This document shows positions 18,280 to 26,583 of a stretch of 64,000 nt of DNA, piece after piece. A program made the translations under genes and the position numbers. Source of the stretch: Comamonas terrigena NBRC 13299 (GTDB lineage: Bacteria; Pseudomonadota; Gammaproteobacteria; Burkholderiales; Burkholderiaceae_C); contig NZ_AP019749.1 of NCBI RefSeq assembly GCF_006740045.1, positions 1,569,001 to 1,633,000 on the forward strand. Direction: 5' to 3'. Numbering within the stretch: position 1 is the stretch's first letter; each line of letters opens with the position of its first letter. The notes beneath the pieces were generated by a model. That model was given only the letters and a program-made list of their open reading frames with translations. It was not told where the DNA came from and ran no database searches.

Positions 18280-18863
18280 TGTCCCTCCAACACCTTCCTG
18301 CATGGTGCGTGGCCAGCCTGGTGCTGGCGGCGGCCGCACCTGCGCTGCCGGCCCAGGAAATTCCGGAAACCACGGTGCGGGCATCTGCCGGCCCCTCCAG
18401 GGCGGGAGAGCAGATCTGGCACACGGTGCCCGACGCGCAGCTGGACCGCATGCGGGGCGGTTTCGATGTGGGCGGCGGGCTGATGGTCTCGCTGGGCATC
18501 CAGCAAGCCACCTACATCAACGGCCAGCTGGTGACCCAGACCGCGATCTCGCTGACCCAGCTGAACCAGCTCACGTCCGCCCAGGCCGCCACCTTGCGCG
18601 AGCGGTTGAATACCTTGACGGTGGTGCAGAACGGCCCTGGTAACCGTTTTGGCGCGATCCAGAGCCCGGCCGATGGCAGTGCGCTGGTCAGCCAGATTGC
18701 TGGAGCGGGAGCGGGGACGGTGATCCAGAACAGCCTGAGCGGCCAGCGCATCCAGCAGCTGACCACCATCGATGCGAGCTCCAACGGCATGGGGTTGCTG
18801 CGTGCTGGCCAGTGGCAGCAGACGCTGCGTGACAGCATGGGGGCAGTGGGCGGCATGCGCTGA
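18279..18863 (+). CDS. Secreted protein with RGG leader-like motif
   Basis: A 194-residue exported protein with signal peptide to about residue 25 (ALPA-QE). VPDAQLDRMRGG at 50-61 matches the motif of the small secreted protein at 7 of 12 positions. It is followed by GFDVGGGLMVSLGIQQATYI, a Gln/Thr-rich part with VVQNGPGN, and TVIQNSLSGQRIQQLTTID. The start overlaps the peptidase stop by one base, strongly suggesting joint function. I recall similar sequences annotated only as hypothetical in other Betaproteobacteria, but cannot verify. Likely a secreted co-factor or minor subunit of the same apparatus. Confidence 0.75.
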   Translation: MSLQHLPAWCVASLVLAAAAPALPAQEIPETTVRASAGPSRAGEQIWHTVPDAQLDRMRGGFDVGGGLMVSLGIQQATYINGQLVTQTAISLTQLNQLTSAQAATLRERLNTLTVVQNGPGNRFGAIQSPADGSALVSQIAGAGAGTVIQNSLSGQRIQQLTTIDASSNGMGLLRAGQWQQTLRDSMGAVGGMR

Positions 18864-18989
18864 GGGTACTGATGGCACCGGAGCTGCGCGCGCCCGGTGC
18901 TGGCCGGGTCCGTGCCATGTACAAGGTCCTGCCTTCCTGCCCGCAAGCCGCGTCTGGCATCAGGTCCGCAGGCAAGCCAGGGGGTATCG

Positions 18990-19400
18990 CTACGCCTGCT
19001 CGGCGTTGCCGCTCGCCACCGGTGTGCACAGCTCCACCAGCGTGCCGTCCGGACAGCGCACATAGGACACGGTCTGCCCCCAGGGCTTGGCTGTGGGCGG
19101 CGACAGTTCAGTGGCACCTGCGGTCAGGGCCTGTGCATGGGCGCCCGCCACATCGGCCGTGACCAGGGCGATTTCAAACCCCAGGGGCTGGGGGGACGAG
19201 TGGGCTGCCACATGGCCGCCCGGGAAGTTGCTGTCCCCGAGCGCATGGGCGGCAAAGGCCAGGGTGGTGGCGCCGGTGTCCAGCTCGCCATAGGTGCCGG
19301 AATCGTGCACAAAGCGCAGGCGCAGGCCGAAGGCCCGCTGCCAGAAATCGAGTGAGGTGGCCACATCGGGCACGTAGATGATGGTGTATCCCAGTTGCAT
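18990..19400 (-). CDS. VOC-family (glyoxalase-like) protein
   Basis: A 136-residue single VOC domain, with paired beta-alpha-beta-beta-beta modules (GYTIIYVPDVATSLDFWQRA ... SYVRCPDGTLVELCTPV). Such proteins bind a divalent metal and act as lyases, dioxygenases or resistance proteins; the substrate is unknown. AGGAA lies five bases before the chosen ATG. Convergent with the Fap-like operon. Confidence 0.85.
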   Translation of the reverse strand: MQLGYTIIYVPDVATSLDFWQRAFGLRLRFVHDSGTYGELDTGATTLAFAAHALGDSNFPGGHVAAHSSPQPLGFEIALVTADVAGAHAQALTAGATELSPPTAKPWGQTVSYVRCPDGTLVELCTPVASGNAEQA

Positions 19401-19438
19401 GGGGTGTTCCTGCATGGTGTTGGTGCTGTGCCCCCGGT

Positions 19439-19945
19439 TCAGTCGGGGGCGAATGCCGCATGGTAGGCCACCTCGCCCGATGCCTGGCTGTTCCCGAAAG
19501 CCAGTACCTGAAAGTAGGGCGCGGGGGCGCCGGCAAAAACGCAATCGGCACGGTGGGAAAAACCAAAGCGGCCGTAGTAGGCAGGCTCTCCCAGCACCAC
19601 ACAGCCGGCGGCACCCCGGGCACGCAGCAGCTCCAGCCCATGCTGTACCAGGGCGGCGCCTGCTCCCTGGCCTTGGCTGTGGGGAGCGACCGCGATCGGT
19701 CCCAGGCCGTACCAGCCCGCACTGGTGCCGGGAAAAGTGACCGGCGAAAAGGCCGCATGACCGATCATCTGCCCATTCTGCTCTGCCACCAGCGACAGCG
19801 TGAGCACCCCCGCCGCGCGCAGGCGCGCAATGATCAGGTGCTCGGTCTGGTCGCTGTGCGGGTGGTGCTGGAAAGCGGCACGGGTGATGCGGTCGATGGC
19901 GTCCACATCAGCGGCAGTTTCGGGGCGGATGGAAAAACGGGGCAT
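19439..19945 (-). CDS. GNAT-family N-acetyltransferase (YhbS-like)
   Basis: A 168-residue acetyltransferase. The acetyl-CoA-binding stretch is LGPIAVAPHSQGQGAGAALV (Q-x-x-G-x-G type) and the C-terminal part is YYGRFGFSHRAD, as in YhbS-like enzymes. The ATG at 19945 is taken; an in-frame TTG lies 12 bases upstream. Substrate unknown. Confidence 0.85.
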   Translation of the reverse strand: MPRFSIRPETAADVDAIDRITRAAFQHHPHSDQTEHLIIARLRAAGVLTLSLVAEQNGQMIGHAAFSPVTFPGTSAGWYGLGPIAVAPHSQGQGAGAALVQHGLELLRARGAAGCVVLGEPAYYGRFGFSHRADCVFAGAPAPYFQVLAFGNSQASGEVAYHAAFAPD

Positions 19946-20026
19946 GGCAAAACGCAAGGCAATGAATGCGGTGGACAGTGACAGAGAACCAAGCGTGCAT
20001 TGTGCCGCCCAGCAGGGGGCGGCGGC

Positions 20027-20503
20027 TCAGAGAAAGCCGATCCAGCGCCCCGCCAGCACCATGGCCAGCCACAGCAGCAACGACAGGGCTGCACGGCAGC
20101 GCACCGCCGCAGCGTGCTGCGCGCGGGCCGACCAGCCGACCGCCCCATGCTGCCAGGCGATATTGCCCAGGGCCAGCACCAGCAAGGCCAGCTTGCATTG
20201 GAAAGCGGTGTTGAAGGCGTAATCCACCGGGCGCACGCTGAACAGCCACAGACCGGTCAGCAGCGCCAGCGCCAGACCCAGGGCGGCCATGGGCTGCAAC
20301 ACCGGCCGCAATGCAGCCAAGGGCACTTGGCGCCACAGCCCCAGCAGGCGCAGATCCAGCGGCACGATGGCGCCCACCAGCAAGCCCAGGCCCAGGATGT
20401 GGGCGGCATTCACCCACAGATAGGCCGTGCCAGATGCCTGCAGCCAGCGTGCGCCAGGCCACAGGGACAGCGCCTCCAGGACCTGCAGCAATGCCGGGGG
20501 CAT
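20027..20503 (-). CDS. Small polytopic membrane protein
   Basis: A 158-residue protein with four probable membrane helices (about 26-48, 62-85, 100-116, 135-155). Family not securely recognised; it resembles the DUF6644/DUF2214-like group. It starts six bases after the stop of the periplasmic DUF6152-type gene, so the two act as a pair. Function unknown. Confidence 0.75.
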   Translation of the reverse strand: MPPALLQVLEALSLWPGARWLQASGTAYLWVNAAHILGLGLLVGAIVPLDLRLLGLWRQVPLAALRPVLQPMAALGLALALLTGLWLFSVRPVDYAFNTAFQCKLALLVLALGNIAWQHGAVGWSARAQHAAAVRCRAALSLLLWLAMVLAGRWIGFL

Positions 20504-20509
20504 GGGGGC

Positions 20510-20923
20510 TCAGTCCTGGATGCGCTCGGGGTACATGTCGTAGTTTTTACCCCCTACGGTGATGCGCACGGCTTTCATGTGCAGTGCCTGGGCATCCTTG
20601 CTGCGGTTGCCGCGCACGGTGATGGCGTCGCCGACCTGTGCCGTGTTGCCGGTAAAACCCGAGCGCTCGGTCTGCGACGGATTGCCCAGGTCCACCTGCC
20701 AGCGCCCGCCATCGGCTGCCTGGACGGTCAGCACAGGGTGGGGCGGCGCCATGGAAATGCGTGCAATCTGGCCTTGCAGCGTCATCTGTTCGCCTTCGGC
20801 CCAGGACCAGCCATGGTGTGCCTGGGCCGTGACTGTGCCCAGCAGCAGCGCAGTGGCCGCGGCCAGGCGGGACAGGGGCTGCAGGCGGCGCTGCGGTCCG
20901 GTGTCGTGGGGCAATGGGGTCAT
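20510..20923 (-). CDS. DUF6152-type periplasmic protein
   Basis: A 137-residue exported protein. The signal peptide ends near VTAQA-HH, giving a mature N terminus HHGWSW, then a small beta-rich domain (LQGQIARISMAPPHPVLTVQ ... DAITVRGNRSKD) that resembles the DUF6152 family. The N-terminal His-His suggests metal binding, which is inference only. AGGAGG sits five bases before the ATG. Probably an operon with the downstream membrane-protein gene. Confidence 0.8.
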   Translation of the reverse strand: MTPLPHDTGPQRRLQPLSRLAAATALLLGTVTAQAHHGWSWAEGEQMTLQGQIARISMAPPHPVLTVQAADGGRWQVDLGNPSQTERSGFTGNTAQVGDAITVRGNRSKDAQALHMKAVRITVGGKNYDMYPERIQD

Positions 20924-20989
20924 CGGAGCCTCCTTGCAGACGGTAGGGTGAGCGAGCGGGGGCACGGACTGCGCCGTGCGGGGGATGGG

Positions 20990-21451
20990 TCAGCTTGCGT
21001 GCATTTCCTGCGCCTCACACAAGGCCTTGAGCCGTTGCAGCGCGCGCGGGTAGGTGTCGTGCATGTATTGCACATAGTCGGCCACGGTGTCCACTTCCAC
21101 CCGCAACTCGGTGCCGCCGGCAGGCAGATCGCGCAGGTGGAAGTTCTCGTAGGCCGGAGCCCAGGCCAGCACCTGGGGACTGTGCGTGTCGTCCACACCC
21201 TGGCGGATCTCGCCCAGATGGCGGATGGACAGCAGGGTGCCTTCGCGCCGCTCGGCAATTTCGGAGGTCATGCCATCGCCGCTGGGCGCCAGGAAACGGA
21301 TTCTGGCGCCTTGCTCCCATGAACCTTCGTAGGTGGAGCCTTCGCAGAAGGCGGACGTCCAGTCGCGGTAGCCGTCTGGTGACTGCATGGTCAGCCACAC
21401 CTTGCTGCGCGGGGCGGCGATGGTCACCGCAAAGTACAGGCGTTGTGTCAT
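20990..21451 (-). CDS. START-like (SRPBCC/AHSA1-type) protein
   Basis: A 153-residue soluble protein with a helix-grip fold pattern: MTQRLYFAVTIAAPRSKVW at the start, then DWTSAFCEGSTYEGSW and a C-terminal amphipathic helix. These proteins bind hydrophobic ligands or act as chaperone partners; the ligand is unknown. It diverges from the tannase-family lipoprotein gene. Confidence 0.8.
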   Translation of the reverse strand: MTQRLYFAVTIAAPRSKVWLTMQSPDGYRDWTSAFCEGSTYEGSWEQGARIRFLAPSGDGMTSEIAERREGTLLSIRHLGEIRQGVDDTHSPQVLAWAPAYENFHLRDLPAGGTELRVEVDTVADYVQYMHDTYPRALQRLKALCEAQEMHAS

Positions 21452-21674
21452 GGCAGCGGTCCTCCGGTTTGCAGGATGGCTCCATGGTAGAGCGCCTGCG
21501 GCACCGGCACATCCCTCATGCCTGCTGGCGGTACGGGTTTGCTGCAGTGCGGCGCCATGCTGGAAAACCATGTGCAGACATTCCCGCAGGCCAGCCCCAG
21601 AGGCCCTGGTGACAGGGCCGTGCGCCCGAATAATGGCTGCCGCACTTTTTCCTTTCACATCTGGCGGAGGCGAC

Positions 21675-23390
21675 ATGGCGGTGGACTTTGCAACGGGAAT
21701 ACGGGGGAGCTACGGTGGTGGGCTGGTGGTGACGGCCATGGGCCTGCTGCTGGCAGGTTGCGGCACGGCGCCGCCGCAGTTGCCGGCCCAGCCGCTGGCA
21801 TGCAGCGCCTTGCAAGGCAAGCAGGTGCCGGCCGGGCAGATCGGCTTGGCCACCCAGGGCGCGCAGGTCACCCAGGCGCAGGAGGTGGCAGCAGCCGGGG
21901 AGGGCGCTGCCGCCGTGGGGGCCTATTGCAAGCTGCTGGTGGACATCCGTCCGGTGGACCCGGCGGCACCCATGATCAAGGCGCAGTTCAATCTGCCGCA
22001 GCAATGGAACGGCAAGGCGTTGATGGGCGGCGGCGGCGGGTACAACGGCACCATCCCCAGCATGACGGGCAACTACGCGGCCGGACCGGCGCGCACGCCG
22101 GTGCCGCTGGCCCAGGGCTATGCCACTTTTTCCAGCGATTCCGGTCACCAGGCCGGGGCCACCACCAGCCGCGACGGCAGCTTCGGCACCAACGACGAGG
22201 CGGTGCGCAACTTCAGCGGCGATGCCCTGAAGAAGACCCGCGATGTGGCGGCCCAGCTCATTGGCTGGCACTACGGCAAGCTGCCTGCGCGCTGGTATTT
22301 CGTGGGCGGCTCCACCGGCGGGCGTGAAGCCCTGGCCGTGGCACAGCGCTGGCCCAAGGATTTTGATGGCGTGATCGCCTGGTACCCGGCCTGGAACGCT
22401 GCGGCACTGGATTTGCAGTTTGGCCGTATCACCCGCGCCCTGGCCCAGCCCGGGGCCTATCCCAGTCAGGCACAGCGTGCGCAGCTCTTGCGTGCTGCGC
22501 TCCAGACCTGCGACAAGCTCGACGGAGTCGAGGATGGCGTGGTGTCCAACGTGGCCGCCTGCAACCGCCAGTTCGACCCGGCCACCGCCCTGGTGGATGG
22601 CAAGCCGCTGCGTTGTGAAGGCGGGCGCGCTGCGGGCGACCACTGCCTGGCCGATGCGCAGATCGCGGCGCTGAAGGTGATGGACAGCCCCATCACCTTC
22701 AGCCGTCCGCTGGGCAGCGGCGAGACACAGTATCCCGGCTTCAACCTCTGGGGGGCCGATCTGGGCCTGGCGCGTGGCACGCCGCAAGCGCCCACCATCA
22801 CGCTGCTGGCGCTGGGTACCGGCCAGCCTGGCAGTCCGATGCCGCTGACGGCGCCCTATCACAGCGTGTTCTGGGACCAGTGGGTGCGCTTCTTCGTCAC
22901 GCGCGATGCGCAGTTCAACAGCCTGACGCTGGATCCGCAGGCCCCCGGCCCGTGGCAGGCGCGCATCGATGCCTTGACCCGGCTGCAGGACATCAACCGC
23001 ACGGACCTGTCCGCCTTCCGCGCACGCGGTGGCAAGCTGCTGATGGCGCACGGCACGGCCGATGTGCTGGTCAGCACCCGGGCCACGCAGCAGTACTACC
23101 AGCGCATGGTGCAGAGCATGGGCCGGGCGGCGGTGCGCGACTTTGCTCGCTACTACGAGGTGCCGGGGTATGGCCACGCGGTCAGCGGGATCTACAACGC
23201 CGCATGGGACAGTCTGGCGGTGCTGGATGCCTGGGTCGCACAGGGCCAGGCCCCGCAGGCGCAGGTGGTGGAAGACACCGTGGGGCTGCCGGGCCGCACC
23301 CGTCCGCTGTGCGAATACCCCGGTTGGCCACGCTACAACGGCAGCGGCGATGTGAACGCCGCCGCCAACTTTCGCTGCGTGAGCGAATAG
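21675..23390 (+). CDS. Tannase/feruloyl esterase-family lipoprotein
   Basis: A 571-residue alpha/beta hydrolase of the tannase, feruloyl esterase and MHETase family. A lipoprotein signal has its lipobox cysteine at residue 29 (LLAGC). The catalytic triad can be placed at Ser213 (GGSTGG), Asp463 (GTADVLVS) and His501 (GYGHAVSG). The calcium-binding loop is CDKLDGVEDGVVSNVAAC. The family normally has a CS-D-HC motif in which a disulphide links cysteines next to Ser and His; here those positions are Gly212 and Ala502. GGAGG precedes the ATG. Likely hydrolyses aromatic esters at the cell surface or in the periplasm; substrate unknown. Confidence 0.85.
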   Translation: MAVDFATGIRGSYGGGLVVTAMGLLLAGCGTAPPQLPAQPLACSALQGKQVPAGQIGLATQGAQVTQAQEVAAAGEGAAAVGAYCKLLVDIRPVDPAAPMIKAQFNLPQQWNGKALMGGGGGYNGTIPSMTGNYAAGPARTPVPLAQGYATFSSDSGHQAGATTSRDGSFGTNDEAVRNFSGDALKKTRDVAAQLIGWHYGKLPARWYFVGGSTGGREALAVAQRWPKDFDGVIAWYPAWNAAALDLQFGRITRALAQPGAYPSQAQRAQLLRAALQTCDKLDGVEDGVVSNVAACNRQFDPATALVDGKPLRCEGGRAAGDHCLADAQIAALKVMDSPITFSRPLGSGETQYPGFNLWGADLGLARGTPQAPTITLLALGTGQPGSPMPLTAPYHSVFWDQWVRFFVTRDAQFNSLTLDPQAPGPWQARIDALTRLQDINRTDLSAFRARGGKLLMAHGTADVLVSTRATQQYYQRMVQSMGRAAVRDFARYYEVPGYGHAVSGIYNAAWDSLAVLDAWVAQGQAPQAQVVEDTVGLPGRTRPLCEYPGWPRYNGSGDVNAAANFRCVSE

Positions 23391-23443
23391 GCACTTCTCC
23401 CACCTCCGCACCACCTCCGGCGACGGTGGTGCGGGCCCGGCCA

Positions 23444-24079
23444 TCAGCCTTTGCGGAACACCAGCGTGCGGTTGTTGGCCGGCATGGCATGGTCCTGCAC
23501 CAGCTCCAGCCCATGGAGGCTGCCCAGTGCCTGCAGGGCTTCCTGGTCGCGGATGCCGCTGGCGGCGTCGCGCTGGCGCAGCCAGGCATCGAAAGCGCGG
23601 TTGCTGTCGCTGGTGAACTGGCCGCGGTAGTTGAACGGGCCATAGACGGCGAACACGCCGCCCGTGGGGAGATGGGCGCCCACCAGCGCGAACATGCGCT
23701 CCACCAGCGGCCAGGCCACGATGTGGCAGGTGTTGCTGGTGAACACCGCGTCGAATGCACCGTCGGCTGTCTGCGGCCAGGAGCTGCTGTGCAGATCAAA
23801 GGCCAGCGGCGCACGCAGATTGGTGGCGGGCTGGGTGGCATGCCAGGCAAGGATGCCCGCATGGTGCTCGGGCAGGTCGCTGGTCTGCCACACCAGCTGC
23901 GGCAGGCGGGGAGCCATGTACACGCTGTGCTGACCGGTGCCCGAGCCGATTTCCAGCACCTGCCGCCGATCGGCAAAGGCCTGCTCCAGCACCGCCAGAA
24001 TGGGCGCCTGGTTGTTGGCGCAGGCCTGGGAGAAAGGGCGCTCGGCGGGCGTGTCGGGGTGGGGAGTGAACGGATGCAT
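23444..24079 (-). CDS. DUF938 SAM-dependent methyltransferase-like protein
   Basis: A 211-residue protein with a class I methyltransferase core. The SAM-binding motif is VLEIGSGTGQHSVYMA near residue 42, and PFNYRGQFTSDSNRAFDAWL is typical of DUF938. Substrate is unknown. It is convergent with the tannase-family gene. Confidence 0.87.
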   Translation of the reverse strand: MHPFTPHPDTPAERPFSQACANNQAPILAVLEQAFADRRQVLEIGSGTGQHSVYMAPRLPQLVWQTSDLPEHHAGILAWHATQPATNLRAPLAFDLHSSSWPQTADGAFDAVFTSNTCHIVAWPLVERMFALVGAHLPTGGVFAVYGPFNYRGQFTSDSNRAFDAWLRQRDAASGIRDQEALQALGSLHGLELVQDHAMPANNRTLVFRKG

Positions 24080-24318
24080 GCGGGAGAGAGAGGCGGGGTG
24101 TCGGGAAGAGACATTGTCCGTGCCAAAACGCCTGGGCGACCGATGGCCCTATGACGCTGTGGCCCTGTCGTCCTGCCGCATAAGTGTGCCGGGGCCGTAT
24201 ACAGATGCAGTGCATGGAGCGCGCACGACCGGTTTCCTGTCCGCGTATCCAAGCGGACATGGCTGCAGTCCTGGCTGCGACGGGCCATGCCATGGCCGCA
24301 GCCGAGCCCTGGCAGCCT

Positions 24319-25374
24319 TCAGCCGCCGCGCACCATCTGCAGGATCTTGGCGGTGTTCAGCCCGCGTGCGGTTTCCTGCATCTGGGGCAGGTAATGTGCC
24401 TGCAGCTGGCGGCCATCGCGCATCACATGCTGGTAGGCGCTCTTCAGCATCTCGGTGCTCAGGGTGCGGCCGCCGGCGTAATACTGGTTGGACACATGGC
24501 CCAAGGCGTAGGTGCTGGCAAAGCTCATGCCGCTGCTCACGGCCTGTTTGCCCAGGCTGCCGAAGATGCCTTTGCCGGCCTTGCCCAGCAGGCCGCCCAG
24601 CAGCTTGCGACCGGCCTCTTCCAGGTACTGCGAGGTCAGACCCACGCCCAGCGCCGCCAGCAGGTCCTTGATGTGGCCCTTGTCCAGCTCGTAGCCGTAG
24701 CTCTGGCCTATCTGGTAGACCAGCCGCATCTGCAGCGGAATGATGGCCAGGGTCGACAGGTTTTCCGGCAGCAACTCGATGGCGCCGTTCAGGATGGCGG
24801 TTTTCAGAATCTTGCTGTCCATCTCGGTGGCGGACAGGTTCCCGGGACGGCGCTGTGCCGCCGCACACAGCGGGTCTACCGCCGTGGGGTGGGGCACCGG
24901 TTCCTGCGAGGGCAGGGTGTCCACGTCAGGCAGTTGTGCATTCAGCGGGGCGTCCGCCACGGACTGGGCCTGGCTGTCGAAGCTGCTGGCGGCACCCGCA
25001 TAGCCGGCCACTGCGGTGGCTGCATTGCTGGCGTTGCCGGTGCCGCTGGCGCCCATGCCCCAGGCCTGGCGCAGCTGGGCCAGAAAGTCCTGCTCCTTGG
25101 CGCTGGTGTGGCCATCGGCCTCGCACACGCAGACCGCCATTTCATAGGCCAACTGGCGCGCTTCGGGGGTGGAGAGCTGGGCGAGCACAGCGGGCAGCTG
25201 CACACGGCGCAGCAGCACATCCTGGTACAGGCCGGGCAGGTTCACCTGCTGGTCACCGGCCAGACCTTCGGCCACCTGGCGGATCTGTTCGCGCTCGCGA
25301 TCGTGCTTCTCGCCATCGGCGAAGGATGCCAGAAGGCAGATGGTCAGGGTGGCGCGAATGTCTTCAGAGGTCAT
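24319..25374 (-). CDS. TerB-domain protein with C-terminal DUF697-like domain
   Basis: A 351-residue protein. Residues about 8-115 are a TerB-like alpha-helical domain with acidic positions (LASFADGEKHDREREQIRQ ... CEADGHTSAKEQDFL). A low-complexity Ala/Ser linker of about 80 residues follows. The C-terminal part (about 200-340) contains a Gly-rich amphipathic stretch (LLGGLLGKAGKGIFGSL), resembling DUF697/YcjF membrane-associated domains. TerB domains bind metal ions and appear in stress-response systems. No other ter genes are nearby. Confidence 0.8.
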   Translation of the reverse strand: MTSEDIRATLTICLLASFADGEKHDREREQIRQVAEGLAGDQQVNLPGLYQDVLLRRVQLPAVLAQLSTPEARQLAYEMAVCVCEADGHTSAKEQDFLAQLRQAWGMGASGTGNASNAATAVAGYAGAASSFDSQAQSVADAPLNAQLPDVDTLPSQEPVPHPTAVDPLCAAAQRRPGNLSATEMDSKILKTAILNGAIELLPENLSTLAIIPLQMRLVYQIGQSYGYELDKGHIKDLLAALGVGLTSQYLEEAGRKLLGGLLGKAGKGIFGSLGKQAVSSGMSFASTYALGHVSNQYYAGGRTLSTEMLKSAYQHVMRDGRQLQAHYLPQMQETARGLNTAKILQMVRGG

Positions 25375-25617
25375 GGTGTTCCCAGGTAGGTGAAGGGGTC
25401 CAGATGGGAGTGCTGCGCAGGCAGCTGGTTCCGTGCACGCCAAGGCGCTGTCTGAAAAGACAGCTGCCTGTGCACGTGCAAGGCATGGGAGCGGCCTGTT
25501 GGTGATGAATTCTGGTGGGCCGTGGCGACCAAGGTCGGATCCGTAGATGCTGCCGCTGGTCGCCGTTCAAATCAGTTTACGTGCGCAGCAGGCAGTTTGA
25601 AAAGCGCATGCAGATAT

Positions 25618-26070
25618 TCAGTCCCGACCGCTGGGTATCTGTGCGGCCACTTCGGCCTGCCAGCGGTCCAGGTTCTGTTCGTTGGCGGGGACCACCACGG
25701 CCTGCACGGCTGCCGCCACGTCGGCACTGTCAAACACCTGCTCCCAGTCCACACGGGTGCCGGGCTGGCCGTCGGACGGATGGTTTGTCAGCGTAATGGT
25801 GAGGCGGAAATGCGGGTGGTTCAGATGGCGGATGACCACGCGGTCGGGTGCATCCACGGTCTCGAACACCGATTCGTTGGCGTAGTGCCTGCCGTCCGGC
25901 CCGTGCATGGTGAAGCGCCACATGCCACCGCTCTCGACCTCGCATTCGGCGAAGGTGTTGTGGAACCCGGCTGGTCCCCACCAGCGGGCCAACCGGACGG
26001 GATCGGCCAGGGCGGCAAACACGGTGTCGGGCGCAGCGGCAAAGTGCCGGTGGGTGTGAAAGCGGGTCAT
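25618..26070 (-). CDS. START-like (AHSA1/SRPBCC) protein
   Basis: A 150-residue helix-grip protein of the Aha1-like group: FAAAPDTVFAALADPVRLARWWGPAGF at the start (AALADPxxLxRWWGP is diagnostic), with QVFDSADVAAAVQAVVVPAN towards the end. Typically small ligand-binding or stress-related. Unrelated at sequence level to the START-like protein at 20990. Confidence 0.85.
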   Translation of the reverse strand: MTRFHTHRHFAAAPDTVFAALADPVRLARWWGPAGFHNTFAECEVESGGMWRFTMHGPDGRHYANESVFETVDAPDRVVIRHLNHPHFRLTITLTNHPSDGQPGTRVDWEQVFDSADVAAAVQAVVVPANEQNLDRWQAEVAAQIPSGRD

Positions 26071-26241
26071 ATCGCACTCCTGGTGGCGGGCGAGACTGCG
26101 GCCATGGCCGCGCTGCGCGCAGGGGATGGCCCTATGGGAGCACCGCCGGGGCCAATCGGCAAGAGGTGGCCCATTTCCAGCAGGGTTTTCTGACTGTCCT
26201 GAGTCCGACGGTCGGCGAAGCCCGCAAGCCTGGGCCTGCCG

Positions 26242-26583
26242 TCAGGCTTCGGCCTCGGCCTGTGCAGGAGTGTGGTCGGCAGGGCACCACTCCGTTCCAG
26301 GCAGGACATCCATCAGCAGGAACTGGCCGGGCTGGCTCTGGTGGCGGTCGATCTGCGGCACCAGACGCTGGAAATGCTCGGTGGCGCAGTGTGTGTCCAG
26401 CGCCGCGCGGTCGGGCCAGGTTTCGATGAAGGTGAAATGCCCCGGATCCTTCTGGTCCACAAACAACTCGTAGGACAGGCACAGCGGCTCCTGCCTGGTT
26501 TTCTCCACCAGCTCGCGGTACAGCGGCAGCACGGTGGCAATGTGTTCCGGGCGGATGAAGTCTTGGGCAATCACTTTGAGCAT
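26242..26583 (-). CDS. ABM-domain putative quinol monooxygenase
   Basis: A 113-residue small protein with a ferredoxin-like antibiotic-biosynthesis-monooxygenase fold. It starts MLKVIAQDFIRPEHIATVLP and contains EPLCLSYELFVDQ and FTFIETWPDRAALDTHCATE, as in YgiN-like enzymes. It may oxidise quinols or aromatic compounds without cofactor. Confidence 0.85.
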   Translation of the reverse strand: MLKVIAQDFIRPEHIATVLPLYRELVEKTRQEPLCLSYELFVDQKDPGHFTFIETWPDRAALDTHCATEHFQRLVPQIDRHQSQPGQFLLMDVLPGTEWCPADHTPAQAEAEA

